Assembly (NCBI GenBank): GCA_014058105.1
Contig: JACGCM010002789.1
Location: 637,037 to 701,036 of the forward strand
Source: Kingdonia uniflora
Lineage: Eukaryota > Streptophyta > Magnoliopsida > Ranunculales > Circaeasteraceae
Direction of reading: 5' to 3'
DNA length: 64,000 nt
Positions 34,450 through 47,059 of this stretch are shown piece by piece; the stretch's first letter is position 1; every line of letters starts with the position of its first letter. The notes beneath the pieces were generated by a model. That model was given only the letters and a program-made list of their open reading frames with translations. It was not told the DNA's origin and made no database searches. A program made the translations under genes and the position numbers.

Positions 34450-37400
34450 GGTTTCCCAATACATGAAATTTAGTTTTTGCGACAACGTAAAGGGATAAAA
34501 TTCGCACCAATGTGAAAGTCGGGCCTGAAGCTCGACGAGACTTTTGATAACTATCTTGGCGTGTGGTCGGTTGAATAGCTACTCTTAAATACGATCCAAC
34601 CCCTCAAACGACTTATCAGTAGCCAAGCTTCTCAGAATTACGATCTAAAGTATCGGAAAGTAGGAAATCCATATCGGTATAAAACTCGGACCAGAAGCGT
34701 TAATGAGCCATTTGGTTACTATCCTTGAGTGTAGACGGTTGAAAAGCTACAATCAAACACAATCCAGCCCCTCAAAGGATTTGCCGGAAGCCAAGCTTAT
34801 CTAAATTACGATTTAAAGCATCGGAATTGGGCGAAATCCGTATCACTGCAAAAATCGAGCTAAATGCTTGGAAAGCCTTTTGGAACTTATCCAAATGTGT
34901 GTTCGGGTGAAAATATGCTCTTAACCACGATCAAACCCCTCAAATGACTTACCGGTAGCTGACCTTCTCAAAATTGTGATATAAAGCATCCAAAAGGGGC
35001 GAAATCTGTGCCATTGGGAAAGATGCACCATAAGCTCGACAAGCCTTTTGGTAACTATCAAAGTGTGTGGTCAACTTAAAATCTACTATTAACCAGGATC
35101 CAACCTTTCAAACGGCTTTCTGGAAGCCAACCTTATCAGAATTGTGATCTAAAAGGGCAAAATTAATACCGGTGTGAAAACCATGTCAGAAGCTTAACGA
35201 TCCTTTTGGAAACTATCCTCGCGTGTAGCTGGTTAAAATGATACTCTTAACCACAATCCAACCCTTCTTTCGACTTTCCTGTAGCCAAACTTCTCAGAAT
35301 TGCAATCTAAAGAATAAGAAAAAAGAGGGGGGGGGGGCGAAAAATGAGCCAGAAGCACGACGAGCCTTATGGTAACCATCCAACCATGTGGTATGTAGAA
35401 AAGCTACTCTTAACCATGATCCAACCCCTAAAACATCTTGCTAGTAGCCAAGCTTTTGAGAATTACGATCTAAAGCACCGGAAAAGGACAAAATCCGCAC
35501 CGGTGTGAAAGCCAAGCCAAAATTGCGAAGACCCAATTGGTAACTATCCAAGCGTGTGGTTATTTAAAAAACAACTTATAACCACGATCCAACCCTCAAA
35601 CAACTTGCCAGTAGCCAAGCTTCTCAGAATAGTGAAATAAAGCATCGGAAAGGGGCAGAATCCATACCGGTGTAAAAACCTAGCTAGATGTTATGAGCCA
35701 TTTGGTAACTATTCTAGCGTATGTTCGGTTGAAAACCTACTCTTAAACACGATCCAACCCCTCAAGCGACTTGGCGGTAGCCAAGCTTCTCAGAATTACG
35801 ATATAAATCCTCGAAAAAGAACCAAATTCATACCGGTGTTAAACTCGGTCCAGAAGCTTTACGTGCCTTTTGGTAACTATCCTAGTGTGTGGCCGGTTGA
35901 AAAACTACTCTTAACATGATCCATCCCCTAAAATGACTTGCCGGCAGCCAAGCCTATCAAAATTACTATCTAAAGCATCGGGGGGGGGGGGGGGGGGGGG
36001 GGGGGTACCAATATGTAAATTGAGCCAAAAGTTTGACGTGCCTCTTAGCAACTATCCCAGCTTGTGGCCTATTACAACACCACTATTAAGCATGATCCAA
36101 CCCCTCAAATGACTTGCTTTTAGCCAAGATTTTCAGAATTGCAATATAAATCATTTGAAAGGAGTAAAATTCGTGCTAGTATAAAATTCGGGCCAGTAGC
36201 CTTATGAGCCTTTTGGTAACTATCCTACCCTGTGGTCGGTTGAAGAGCTTTTTTTAACCATGATCTAGCCCCTTAAGTGACTTACTGGTAGCACTACTTC
36301 TCAGAATTGGGATCTAAAGCATCAACATGGGACAAAATTCGTACCGGTGAGAAAACCAAGCCTCAGCTCGATGAGTCATTTGGTAGTTTTCCAAGCATGT
36401 ACTTGATTAAAATGCTACTCTTACCCACAATCCAACCCCTCAAACGAGTTGTCGGTAGCCAAGCATCCTTAAATTGCGATTTAAATCATCGGAATGACAT
36501 GAAATCCGTATCGGAGTGAATACTGAGCCAGAAGCACGACGACCCTTTAGGAAACTATCCTGGCATGTGGTTAATTAAAATGATGCTCTTAACCACGATC
36601 CAATACCTCAAACGAATTACCGGTAGACTTCTCAAAATTGCGATCGAGGGCATCGGAAAATAGAGAAATCCGTACCAATGTAAAATTTAGACTAGAAGCT
36701 TGACGAGCCTTTTGGTAACTATCCAACCATGTGGTCAGTAGAAAAGCTACTCTTAACCACGATCTAACCCTAAAAACATTTTTCTGGTAGTCAAAATTTT
36801 CAGAATTGTGATCTAAAGCATAAAAAATGGTCGAAGTCCATACCGGTATGAAAGCCAAGCCAGAATTACGACGAGCCAATTGGTAACTATCCAATCGTGT
36901 GGTCATTTAAAAAGCAACTTATAACCGCGATCCAACCCCCCAAACGACTTTCCAGTAGCCAAACTTCATAGAATTGCGATCTAAAACATCAGAAATGGGC
37001 AAAATCTACACCGTTGTAAAAACTGTGTGATCATTTGAGGGGTAACCTCAAATGACTTGCCAGATGCCAAGCTTATCAGAATTACTATCTAAAGTATCAG
37101 AAAGGTGTAAAATCCGTACCGGTGTTAAAACCATTCTAGAAACACAACGAGACATTTTGTAACTATCCATGTGTGTGGATAGCTGAAAAGCTACTCTTAA
37201 CCATGATCTAACCCCTCAAACGACTTCCCAGTAACCAAGCTTCTCAGAATTGCAATCTAAAGCTTTGGAAAGGGGGACAATTTGTTATGGTATGAAACAC
37301 ACAACATAAGCTTAACTAGCCATTTGGTAGTGTGTGGTTGACTTAAAATCTACTATTAACCACAATCTAGCCTTTTAAACGGCTTTCCGAAAGACAAGCT

Positions 37401-38400
37401 TATCAGAATTGCGATCTGAAGCATTGGAAATAGGTAAAATTAATACTAGTATGAAAACCATACCAGAAGCTCAACGATCCTTTTGGAAACTATCCTTTCG
37501 TGTAGCCGGTGGAAAAGATACTCTTAACCATGATCCAACCCCTTTTTCGACTTTTCTATAGCCAAGCTTCTCAGAATTGCGATCTAAAGAATTGGAAAAT
37601 GGAGTAATCCGTACCGGTGTGAAAAGTGAACCAAAAGCACGATGAGCCTTATGGTAACCATCCAACCATGTGGTCAGTAGAGAAGCTACTCTTAATCGCA
37701 ATCTAACCTCTAAAACATCTTACCGATAGCTAAGCTCCTCAAAATTATGATCTAAAGCATCGAAAAGGGACAGAATCTGTACTTGTATGAAAGCCAGGCC
37801 AGAATTGTGATGAGCCAATTGGTAACTATCCTAGCGTGTGATCATTCAAAAAGCAACTTATAACCACCATCCAACCCCCCAAACGACTTGCCGGTAACCA
37901 AGCTTCTCAAAATAGCGGTATAAAGCATGGGAAAGGGGTTGAATCCGCGTCGGTGTAAATACCTAGCCAGATGCTCTACGTACCATTTGGTAACTATCCT
38001 AGCATGTGGTCAGTTGAAAACCTTCTCTTAAATACGATCCAACCCCTCAAGCGTGTTTGCGGTAGCCATGCTTCTCATTATTGTGATATAAATCCTCGTA
38101 AAGGAAGGAAATTCGTACCAATGTTAAACTTTGTGCATAGGTTTACGTACCTTTTGGTAACTATCTTAGTGTACGGCCAGTTGAAAAGCTACTCTTAACT
38201 ACGATCCATCTCCTCAAATGACTTGTCAGCAGCCAAGCCTCACAAAATTACGATCTAAAGCATCGATAGGGGGGGGGGGGGGGGGGGGGTGAATCCGTAT
38301 CGGCATGAAAATTGATCATGAAGCTCGACGAGCCTCTTAACAAGTATCCCAGCATATGACTGGCTACAAATCTATTCTCAACCACGATCCAACCCCTTTG
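34450..38400. repeat. Satellite array, ~168-bp monomer with ~2.28-kb higher-order period
   Basis: The block AGCCAAGCTT(C/A)TCAGAATT recurs at 34621, 34789, 34957 and 35125 (168 bp apart) and then with spacings of about 157-173 bp up to 38240. That gives roughly 23 units. Each unit also has TTTGGTAACTATCC, CTACTCTTAACC and GATCCAACCCC. Variant units recur at about 2.27-2.29 kb. For example, the unit with a long G run is at 35980 and again at 38269; the CTACTATTAACCA unit is at about 35080 and 37350; the CGTGTAGC(T/C)GGT unit is at 35224 and 37499. The array is directly followed by Tat-like 3' sequence. Confidence 0.92.
35980..36005. repeat. G26 homopolymer inside a satellite unit
   Basis: It follows TAAAGCATC in one unit; the corresponding unit one higher-order period later carries G21 at 38269-38289. 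The run is therefore a feature of that unit type. Confidence 0.9.
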
Positions 38401-38950
38401 ACGACCTGGTTTTATCTAGGTTCAAATCCGTGAATAAAAATACTCGGGGGTGATCTCAAAACTTCATGAACTTTTTGAGCCGGCCTAACCTAAGTATCAA
38501 GTAAAACCTTCGACCCGACTGATTCATGGGGGCAACCTCAAAGTTTTTCATTGTTCTTGATTTGGAAAAATCTAAGTGGCATGATTAATCAATAGATTAA
38601 ACACTTGGGGGTGACCTCGGGGCTGATCGCGTCTGGTTTTGTCTAGGTTTAAATCCGCGGATAGAAATACCTTTGACCCGACTGATACTTAGGGGCGACC
38701 TCAAAGTTTGTCCAATTTTCTATTGGCATGAATAATCGAAAGATTAAACACTTGGGGGTGACCTCGGAGTGGACCACGTTTGGTTTTTTTAGGTTTATAC
38801 TCACGGATAGAAATACCCTGTAGGAACTCGAAGGCTTATGAACTTTTTGAGTCGGTCTAGCCTAACTATCAAGTAAACCTTCGACTAGACTTATTCTTGG
38901 GAATAACCTCGAAGGTTGTCCAGTTTCCTATTGACATGATAAACTGAAAG
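38400..38950. repeat. Second tandem repeat block next to the satellite
   Basis: The phrase TCTAGGTT(C/T)AAATCCG(T/C)G recurs near 38414 and 38640, with a weaker copy near 38790. CTTGGGGGTGACCTCGG recurs at 38608 and 38752, and CGACC(C/T)GACTGAT recurs near 38512 and 38673. Spacing is irregular (about 145-226 bp). It lies between the satellite and the antisense gene of copy C, the same place as the repeat blocks in copies A and B. Confidence 0.75.
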
Positions 38951-39149
38951 CTTAACTCAATTCAACTCAACAGTTATGATCAATACAGCATCACATTTTA
39001 ACCAATATATATTTAGATAGAAGAAAGGAAAACGAATAGCCATAATACAACAGAGTCATCATACAAACTCAAAGTAAAAATAAGAGAGTATCACCAATTA
39101 TGAAATACCCCACAAAGACAGGAGAATACTATTAGTCTTCACTACAACA

Positions 39150-40880
39150 ATAACTTATTACGCGAGAAGATCGTTTCGATCCTCCTCATTGGTCTTGACA
39201 GCATCAGTACTTAAGCTTAAGGTAACATCAGGAGCAGTGGCCTGGTTATCAATAGTATGTCCCACCAATAACGAACTTTGTACCACCTCTTTAGCCAGGA
39301 TTGCATCATTCGCTATATGGCTCAATAATGAGTGTAAAGAAAATTGGTCAAAGGTGTCTGGATCATTGCCCAGCTCTTCGATGAACTACTTTATGGACCT
39401 TTTCATGAGGCATTTCCGCTCAAAGTTTACCTGAAACCTTGCATGGTTATCCCTTAGCTTACGCACGAGCTCCTATACCTTCACGTTATGATGCTCAACC
39501 ATGGCCAAATTTTCTTTTATCAAATCATTTTAAGCCTGAAATAGCTTCTGCTCCAATTCTGACATACGAGTATTCAGTGACATTACGGTCCCCTTCCCGT
39601 GTTCTTCTCCTTTACTCGCATCCTTCAGCCTTTGGCAAGATCCCTTCTGGGCTTTTTTAAAAGAAAGCATTCAAGCATGAACCTAGCACAACAAACCATC
39701 AAGAATTCAACATTCATAATAGACACCAAGAAGAAGTGTTAACAAGGTACACAACACATTTTTACCTGTCCCAGTGCCACTTCGACGTGGCGCCAAGCTT
39801 CATCAGGATAAAATATGCACAACTACACAATTGACTCAGCAGTAGCTTGGGTAGCATTATCCTGCTTAGCTATGTGCTGCTGGGCATCTGATGAAGTTGG
39901 CACCGCCTCCATTTGTTTGTGCGTTTCTCTTTTGAGGCGTCGACCCAGACGCATGCAAACTCATGCCCTCCCTGACAGATTTACATTTCCCTCTATGAGT
40001 TGCCCCGACAACTTCTATTGAGTCAAGGTCTGTCTACTTAAGGTGGGTGAAACACCTGCAATAGTATTCCCCATCTGAGCCCTCGAAACATAAGTAGTAT
40101 TTGGTCTTGTAAGATTGTCATAATCTATTACACCCATGCCTTTCGGGGGAGCAGAATTTTCCATCTCCTCCTCAGTAGCTTCAACCTTTGGAAGGTCTTG
40201 TTTATACGATCGTCGCTCTTGTTGATCAGATCAGCCAGAGAATGTCGGGCATTGTCAGGTACTCCACTTCAAGGTCCTGCAGAGCACACATATACAGGAT
40301 AAGAACATGGTCAAAATTAAATACTTCACAAAATAATAAAATAGCATTTACTAGGATTGAACACCCTATTGTTAAATGCGAGATCCTCTTTGCCCTCGAG
40401 GAGCTCGTAATGCCCCTTTACCACTATAAGATTTTTATTCCACCCGTGCCTTTTCGAGCACAAGTCGAATAGCCAAGGTTTATCTGGATGACATTGTATG
40501 TGAAATGTCCCTACCTTCGAGTTACCCTTCTTCGAGTAAAAGGTAATAATGTCCTTATATTTCACAAGTGGGCTTCCATCAGCCAACAACTCTCCATTCA
40601 AAACCTCGGTGACTTTAAACCATTTCATAAAAATAATAATTCATCTGACAAGGAACAACATCCCTAAAGTTCAATACCTCCTTCAAAGGATGTCGAAAGG
40701 GCAGCTGCATGCCTAGCCTAATCTGGCCTCGAAAAGCCATAATTCCTTTGACAGGTTCATTCTCGACGGATCATTTTGGCCCAAAGGGAATTAAGAAAAA
40801 TCCCTTCCCAACCAAGTCGTGTTTTTTCAGAAACTGGCCAAGTTTAGCTCGCTCCCGAGAAGTGACGTCAGTAAAACTAA
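39150..40880 (-). pseudogene. Antisense gene of element C
   Basis: Read leftwards from about 40880, a globular block begins GQFLKKHDLVGKGFFLIPFG. It continues MAFRGQIRLGMQLPFRHPL, VPCQMNYYFYEM and, in a 100-residue open frame (40628-40326), KYKDIITFYSKKGNSKVG and DKPWLFDLCSKRHGWNKN. These line up with the copy B block GLSLPLTNL, CPIQLNGNMWEV, EDVLQFYGVKKYHASGG and RPRFFDLNLAGQTWNDN. A linker near 40010-39820 and a helix-rich segment (39660-39190, MSELEQKLFQA and HHNVKVQELVRKLRDNHAR) follow, as in A and B. Frames are broken. No function is known. Confidence 0.6.
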
Positions 40881-41299
40881 CACCATCGTCTTTTGTCTCT
40901 TCATTTCAATCCATCATTTCACCACTCCTCTTAGTCATCATCTCCACTCATCACTCTCCCCATCATCTTCTCTCTTCGCTTCTTCCCATCTCTTATAGGA
41001 TCATTACTAACCTCTTAGTCATCATCCTCCACCTCATCACTCTCCCCAACAACTTGCGCCCTTCTCTGGCTTTATCTTCCAGAATTAACATCGAGCCCCA
41101 TAATCGTAAGAGAAGTATCACTTGTAATACGCAATTCCTTCAGGTTACTATTACTCTTTTCCCCTCGACTGGAGGTACTCGGCATATTCAGTACATCTTG
41201 ACCTCGTCAACTAGCCTTATTATCGAAGACTCACATGTACTTATTAATACCTTACAAAAGAATAAGGAACAACTTAGCTCGATATATTTGAGTTAAAAC

Positions 41300-42800
41300 C
41301 CATGAATACACCAACTCCTAGTGATTGCCTCAGTATTACCCATTGGATATACCCAAATGCGGCCTCGAAGGTCTCACACCCAGTCGAATTACCAACCCAA
41401 ATCACCTTGAAGATAATGTCCAAAAGTTAGGACACAAAATCAATTGCTCAGACCCAACTCATCTACTCCACAACCCAATAACCACCGTCTCTTCCAAGCC
41501 CCAGTATCCATCATCAATAGCGGATACCAAGCCTTCTCTACTCTAATTATCAGACACAAAGAGAATAAACAAAAACAAATACCAATTTAAAGACAATAGC
41601 AAGGAAGACGTACCTGGAATCAATGTTTTTCGATGCACTGGTATTTTTAAATGAACAGAGTCAGGAGCAACAATGTTTTTCTTCTCTCCTTCAAACAAAT
41701 TCAGAGGTAATTGAATAACTCTCTCTCATTTTTTTTTCTCTCTCCTCTTTAATTAACTATTCTCTTCGGTCTTCTAAGCCGCTATCATTACAACCATTAA
41801 GCCTACTCCCTCTCACCTCTCCAACTTCTCACAATAATTCTAGCAAATCGTCCCTTATAAATTTTTACTACCTCTCTAAAGGCTTCGACCACCAACATTT
41901 CCAAGCTTTGTGCCTCAATTTTCTCTTTGATCTCCTTAAATCATGCACAACCAAACCCTTGAATACACAATCACTAGTAAATATTTTATCCAAACCACTA
42001 TCTTTATCTATGTCTCAAATAAAAACATCTAAGGTACACCCAAGCGTTGTTTGCATATCGAATTCTTGAAATGCAAGATCGCACACACGTATCAAGCACC
42101 ATCATATTCAAACTCAGACATGAAGTGATTGCCAAACATAGCCCTACGTACTACTCAAGATAGGCAAGGCCCCAGAAGTCAGCACTGCAGCCTACAAGTA
42201 TCAGATTGCTGCAATCAACACCCTCAACCACAACATAGACTTCATGACTTAAAGTATGCACTCATGATGGCGACAGCAATCGATCCCATTATAATAGGTG
42301 TCTAGAGTGAATTTTCCTTTGACCTTTAGGAATATTATACTTTTTGAGTAACGATTGCATCATTTTCCTTCGACTTATTTTTCAACCAACAATACATAAG
42401 AATACCACCCTTTCATGTTACATTTTCATAGCATTTGACTTACAAATTTTTCATCTAATTTTAACCATTCCGGGCCTTTTTCATAACCTTCGGAGGACTT
42501 CATCCTAATACCTTTGGCGATCAAAATTTTCTATCAATACCATTTCCTAAAAATTCACTTCGATAAGAATTTAGGATATGTTATTCGTAACACTTTGAAA
42601 ACATACAAGATACAAGAATAGTCCTTTTTATTCAAACAAAAAGAGATCAAGACCAAATACACAATAGCAAAAGCATAAGAAGAGATAGACAAGGTATATC
42701 AGCTATAGCCAGGGAAACTCTTTGAGCTCCGTGCACTGTTGCCACCTACAACACCATTCTCCTCCAGCACCAACTGCTCGGCCACGGACCTTAAGGCAGG
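41300..42800 (-). other. 5' part of the antisense unit of element C, nothing coding recognised
   Basis: This stretch lies between the small ORF and the main antisense block, matching in position 8262-9940 of copy A. Open frames here, including the + strand ones near 40700-41550, show no conservation with A or B. Confidence 0.35.
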
Positions 42801-42806
42801 GAGCCT

Positions 42807-43016
42807 TTAAGTAACAGTCAAGAGATGTTGTTGGGACATCACCCACCAGAACCCAAACTCCTCCGCCTTATCCCGCTCCCTACCGGTTAACTCATTTATT
42901 TGAAGGTCAACAAGATCTGGAAGTGACGCCTCCAAACCCCTGCGGTCAAAGTACTTGCATTTTAGCTCTACCACCCTTGCAGCTCTTCCAAACCACTGTG
43001 GCCAAAGTACCTTCAT
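42807..43016 (-). pseudogene. Small first ORF of the antisense unit, element C
   Basis: It has 69 residues with VELKCKYFDRRGLEASLPD and KAEEFGFWWVMS. It aligns weakly with the small ORFs of A and B over the pattern K-x-KYF, LE, P and AEEF-x-(F/Y)-x-W. It occupies the same place, inside the LTR on the antisense strand. The similarity is short, so homology is probable but not proven. Confidence 0.45.
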
Positions 43017-43313
43017 GTTCTTGCTGGCTCTGCGAATGGGTCTTCATCCTGCAAAATAAAGGGAACAGAAGCGTTAAGAAAAGGATTTGAGTTAAGAAAA
43101 TATACTAAGTTAGGATGATTTGCTACCCACAACTTTTGTTATAGGAAATTAAGAGCCATTAATGATGCTAACACATTCAATACAATCATCCATTAATAAT
43201 CTTGGTAACTGGCGCATTCATGCTGGTCAAACTTCCAAATTCCCATGTAAACAGCTTCTTAGCTAAAACCCTCGAAATAACCCCATCTGAGGCCCCAGCT
43301 AAGAGGGGAAAAA

Positions 43314-43790
43314 TGTAGTAGCCTACTCATATCCTTCGAGAGTAGAATGGGTACTCAAAGACCCCTGAGCAGCTCAAAGTCCACCATACTTACAAAACTA
43401 CCATAACCACCAAAGTGCTTACCGTTGAGTCCATTAAAGCTTCGACCATGCTTCAGTCCAGCTCAGGTCCTGGTCGAAGGAAGCCAACTCAATAGACAAC
43501 CCAGCAAACGACTCTAGCAAAATTAACTTCTATATAAGATAACTGTAAATAAGGATACAGTAGTAATTTGACCCTTCCATGGTGACATCACCTTCCCTAT
43601 CCTCTATTAATAAGGAATGAGAGTTATCATAGAATGGTTGAGATTCCCCCCCCCCTCCCATACCCTTGAAAAGCTTTGACAAACTTCAAGTACCTTCTGA
43701 CGCTTGAGGATTCAGTCTACTTGAGTCTTTTATTTGTAATCTCATATATTTTCTAATCCAATCTTAAAAATCGTCACTATAGGTTGTGAA
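43314..43790 (+). repeat. Probable 3' LTR of element C
   Basis: The purine tract AAGAGGGGAAAAA is followed by TGTAGTAGCCTACTC, the expected polypurine-tract and LTR junction. A TATA-like CTATTAATAAGG lies near 43600. A C10 run is at 43646-43655. The end is not defined, so the right coordinate is approximate. Confidence 0.5.
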
Positions 43791-43799
43791 AAAATCCTA

Positions 43800-45340
43800 T
43801 TCTAGGACTCCATGCATGTGTGCCTACTAGAATTACTATATTTCCATTAAATGTGCTTATTAGAACCCCTAGTCGAGTATTATTCTTATGGTGTAAGAGT
43901 GTAATCCCCCCTTTACGAGATTATGCCCCTTCAAATCAAAGAGTCTAATCCGTTAGGATCTAAACTCAAATCCTAGGTAAATGACCTTCGGCTTGCTCCT
44001 TCCTGCTAGCGACAAGAATGATCTTTTGGTCTATAGGTCATTAAACAGACAGAGGGATCAGTTCCTTTTAAGGACACTAATCCGTCTTCCGGGTTAACAT
44101 CTTTTCCTCCTTTCCCAACTTGCTAGATTCAAGATAATTCAAGAAAAACTCTAAGGAATAAACATAGACCTCCATGTGTGGCCTATAACCTGTAAAAAAA
44201 TCCTATCGTACACCTTTAAAGTATCCTCATCAGATCTCGTTTGAGGGATTAGCCCTGAAAATCTTACCAAATAAGATCAATGAAAAATAGCAAACTAAAT
44301 TTCATTAAACTTAAACTTAGAGTAGTGAGATACAAACTCAGTTCTTCAGCTCTCTAAAACCCTGGAAAGATGAAAAGTAGGTTTGGAGAGGAAGAACATA
44401 TCCTTAAATAGTAAAATTTGAGGTCTGAAGTGTCTTAGCTTACCTTAGTCTTCTCCAACAGTGATAGATAGATATTCGATGAGGTTTTAATCTTTTTAGA
44501 TCACCTTAAAATATGTGTCAAAAATTTATAGCTTTTAACCAACAATAGCCAGTGATCGCTAATTATAGGCCTTATACCGGCGACTGGCGCCGGTGGATGG
44601 TGGCTGAAGTTCTCCAAACTTTTGGGTTTTGCATCGCTTGATGATTTTGTATAAATTGACATCCATCCTCCTGGTCCCTTATCTCAGTGATTATCTTGAT
44701 TTTCATGTGGCCCAACTAGGCCAATTCTGGTAAAAACTACTCTACTGAACTGCTGAAACTCATTAGTGTAGTTCTTCTACGATTTTAACTCTGATTGGGC
44801 CATTTTATTGCAAAATTGACTCCAGATGAGTAGAAAACCTGAAAATAAGGTAACTGAGCTATAATTAGACCAAAGGGTCTAATTACTGCTAAAAATACTT
44901 GTGAAAGGGGCTTAAAATCTGCACAAAATGTGTTTATTAACTATTAATGCTAAAATAAAGATAACTGAAAGAAAAACATACTCTAAGATAAATGTAAACG
45001 TATGTCACTACTTATAGTCATGATTTGGTATACACAGAGATGACCGAGTAAAAAAATCCGATGATCCAATCCCAAATCTGAATCCCTAATTGTTTACCAA
45101 GTTGATCACTATGGATCTCTCTACTCTTACTCTCCTGCAAGGAATTATAAACATGGAAATCAATTCGATCGGCAATGAGGGTCTCAGTAATATGCTGAAA
45201 TTCACCCCTATACCAAGCCCTATTGTGAATACACTTCCCAACATATCTCTGATCACTCCAGCCTACTGAAAGGAAGATAATCCAATTCTGCATGAAGTTC
45301 ATGTCCTTAATGTTCAACCCGTAAAAGCTAACAAGGTCAA
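43800..45340. other. Unassigned 1.5-kb stretch
   Basis: No frame, LTR pair or RNA could be recognised. Repeated words such as CCTCCATG(T/C)GTG and AAAATCCTATC near 43795 and 44175-44210 hint at repetitive debris. Confidence 0.3.
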
Positions 45341-45374
45341 ATCAATGGTTGCATGTCCCTGGGGTTTCATGAAC

Positions 45375-46970
45375 ATGGCAGAAGGGGAAGAAAAGAACAT
45401 TACATCAGCAAACCAAATTATGATAGGAGGAAACACAGATCAAATAACCAAGAATAATCAGGTTTTGGGTAGGGAATCTCCTACCCATTATAAAATTCCT
45501 GCCCCTGGTGGAGAAAATCAAGTGTAATCATTTACGGACAAAGTTTGTGGACTAGAGATAGAGAGAGAGAGAGACCTACTATTCTTCTGGAAGTGGGAAA
45601 AAGAGGGGACATCCCAATACTCTCAATCCCTAGAGCTGAACTCTTTGTTGGAATAACATTATACCAATTCAGCCTTATAGGACAATTGGACCTACAAAAA
45701 ATCAAATTCGCAACAGTTTAGGAATTTGCAAGAAATCACTGGAAAACAAAGGGAATGTGCAAGATGATTCCTATTGGAAAGGGGTTTTTCATCATAAAAT
45801 TGGGGCCTAAAGAAGACAAGATATTTATTTGGAGCAGAGGACCCTGGATAGTTAAACAAATGCCTATGAGACTCATGCCATGAAATTAAAAAAATTCGGT
45901 GGACAAACATAATAACTCCAATGCTCTGATTTGGTGCAATTTTCCTGGGTTGCCTATCAAAATGTGGAGTGAAAAGATCACCTTGTCTCTAGGGAAGATA
46001 CTTGGTAACCCTATTCACTTAGACCAATAGACAAGAAATCAAGATTATGGGTTCCATGCAAAAATTTTGGTCGATATTGATCTCTCTAAGCCAATTCCAG
46101 ACCACATTCTTCTGGAGATTGAGGGAAATATTATCAAACAAGAGGACCTGCTGCATCGAATTTCCAAATACTGTTCTCACTCTAAAAATGTGGGACACGA
46201 TCGCAGAATGCAAGATTGGGCAAAAAACGATCCGAGCTAATGAAATGGAGCATAACAAGACCAAACCGATGACGGGAAAAGAGTTGGCAAAATGCAACTG
46301 GGGCAATCAAAAATTAGTAATCCAGGAGAAGTAACCTCAGGATAAGGATTTGGGGAAGAAAATCATGGTAGCACCGAGTAAACGCACGTATTTTCAAGAA
46401 TCTATGGAGGAGAGTAGTACTGCATCACCTCTTATATACTTCCCAGGCATGCCTAGACCATCTACCCATATGCAGAAATAAGAAAATATTGGGGAGAATG
46501 TAGAGTGGTCAACCACTAAGTGTAGCAATAGAAAACTGATATTACCCAAGATAAACAGTCTAGCTAGCATGAGCAACCATTTTGATGCACTAAGAGGTGT
46601 AGAGGAAGATATAGAACACAACGATTCAGCTGTATCAGGACAACAAATTACCACCAACTTGATAATACAAGGAAAGAGTAGAGACAGAGAGACAGATGTG
46701 GAAAAGTCCATTTCAGTGCCACATTAGGATCTCGTGGCAGCTATAGCAGATTTAACAGATGATCCAACAAATGAGGCAAAAAAAGATGAAGGCGATGCAT
46801 ACTTCAAGGTTATACATGAAGTCAGACAAAACCTCAACCCGTCAAGTTGGGCTGATGAAATGGAACATGAAGAACAGGTACATCTCGGTCCTAATCAAGT
46901 TTTGATTGGGGGTAAGGTGTATACCATAGACCCAAGAGTGACACGATCTACTCGCAAAGATCAATGAAAG
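45375..46970 (+). pseudogene. L1-type LINE ORF1 (DUF4283-type gag-like protein)
   Basis: A likely start is MAEGEEKNITSANQIM at 45375. After several frame breaks the DUF4283-like core is readable: KMIPIGKGFFIIKLGPKED, IFIWSRGPWIV, NFPGLPIKMWSEKITLSLG and ILVDIDLSKPIPDHILLEI. A zinc-knuckle-like remnant (RISKYCSHSKNVGHD) ends it at about 46200. The tail to 46967 is an acidic spacer (AIADLTDDPTNEAKKDEG). ORF1 proteins of plant LINEs bind the element RNA. The frame is disrupted in at least four places. Confidence 0.75.
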
Positions 46971-47059
46971 TCATATTCTGAAATGCCAGACGACTGGGAA
47001 GCCGAAAAACAACAAAATATCTCTAGAAAACTACGGAAAGACTACAATCAAATATTATG

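Larger units (their letters stand above)
34450..43790 (+). mobile_element. Tat-like element C, 3' part only
   Basis: In + orientation the order is tandem repeats and satellite, an antisense gene, a small antisense ORF, a purine-rich tract and a probable LTR start (TGTAGTAGCC at 43314). This is the same order as in copies A and B, but the sequence is a different family. No pol is present upstream of the repeats. The LTR right end is not resolved; about 43790 is a guess based on a TATA-like CTCTATTAATAAGG near 43599 and T-rich polyadenylation-like sequence to 43760. Whether the satellite belongs to the element or only abuts it is inference. Confidence 0.55.

Noticed and set aside
36589..37701. 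- strand open frames with repeated protein words in the satellite
   Set aside because: The repeated words only reflect translation of the tandem DNA repeat; frames break between units.
34450..38400. CRISPR-like or gene-family explanation for the repeated units
   Set aside because: The units are contiguous, ~168 bp, A/T-rich and lack spacers or open frames; a plant satellite is the plain reading.
40709..41296. 195-codon + strand frame near element C, the longest + frame in that region
   Set aside because: Low-complexity Ser/Leu/Ile composition, no motif. It overlaps the - strand block that matches the antisense gene, so it is taken as chance.
45018..45317. 99-codon - strand frame before the LINE
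   Set aside because: No known motif and no conservation; nothing supports it beyond being open.
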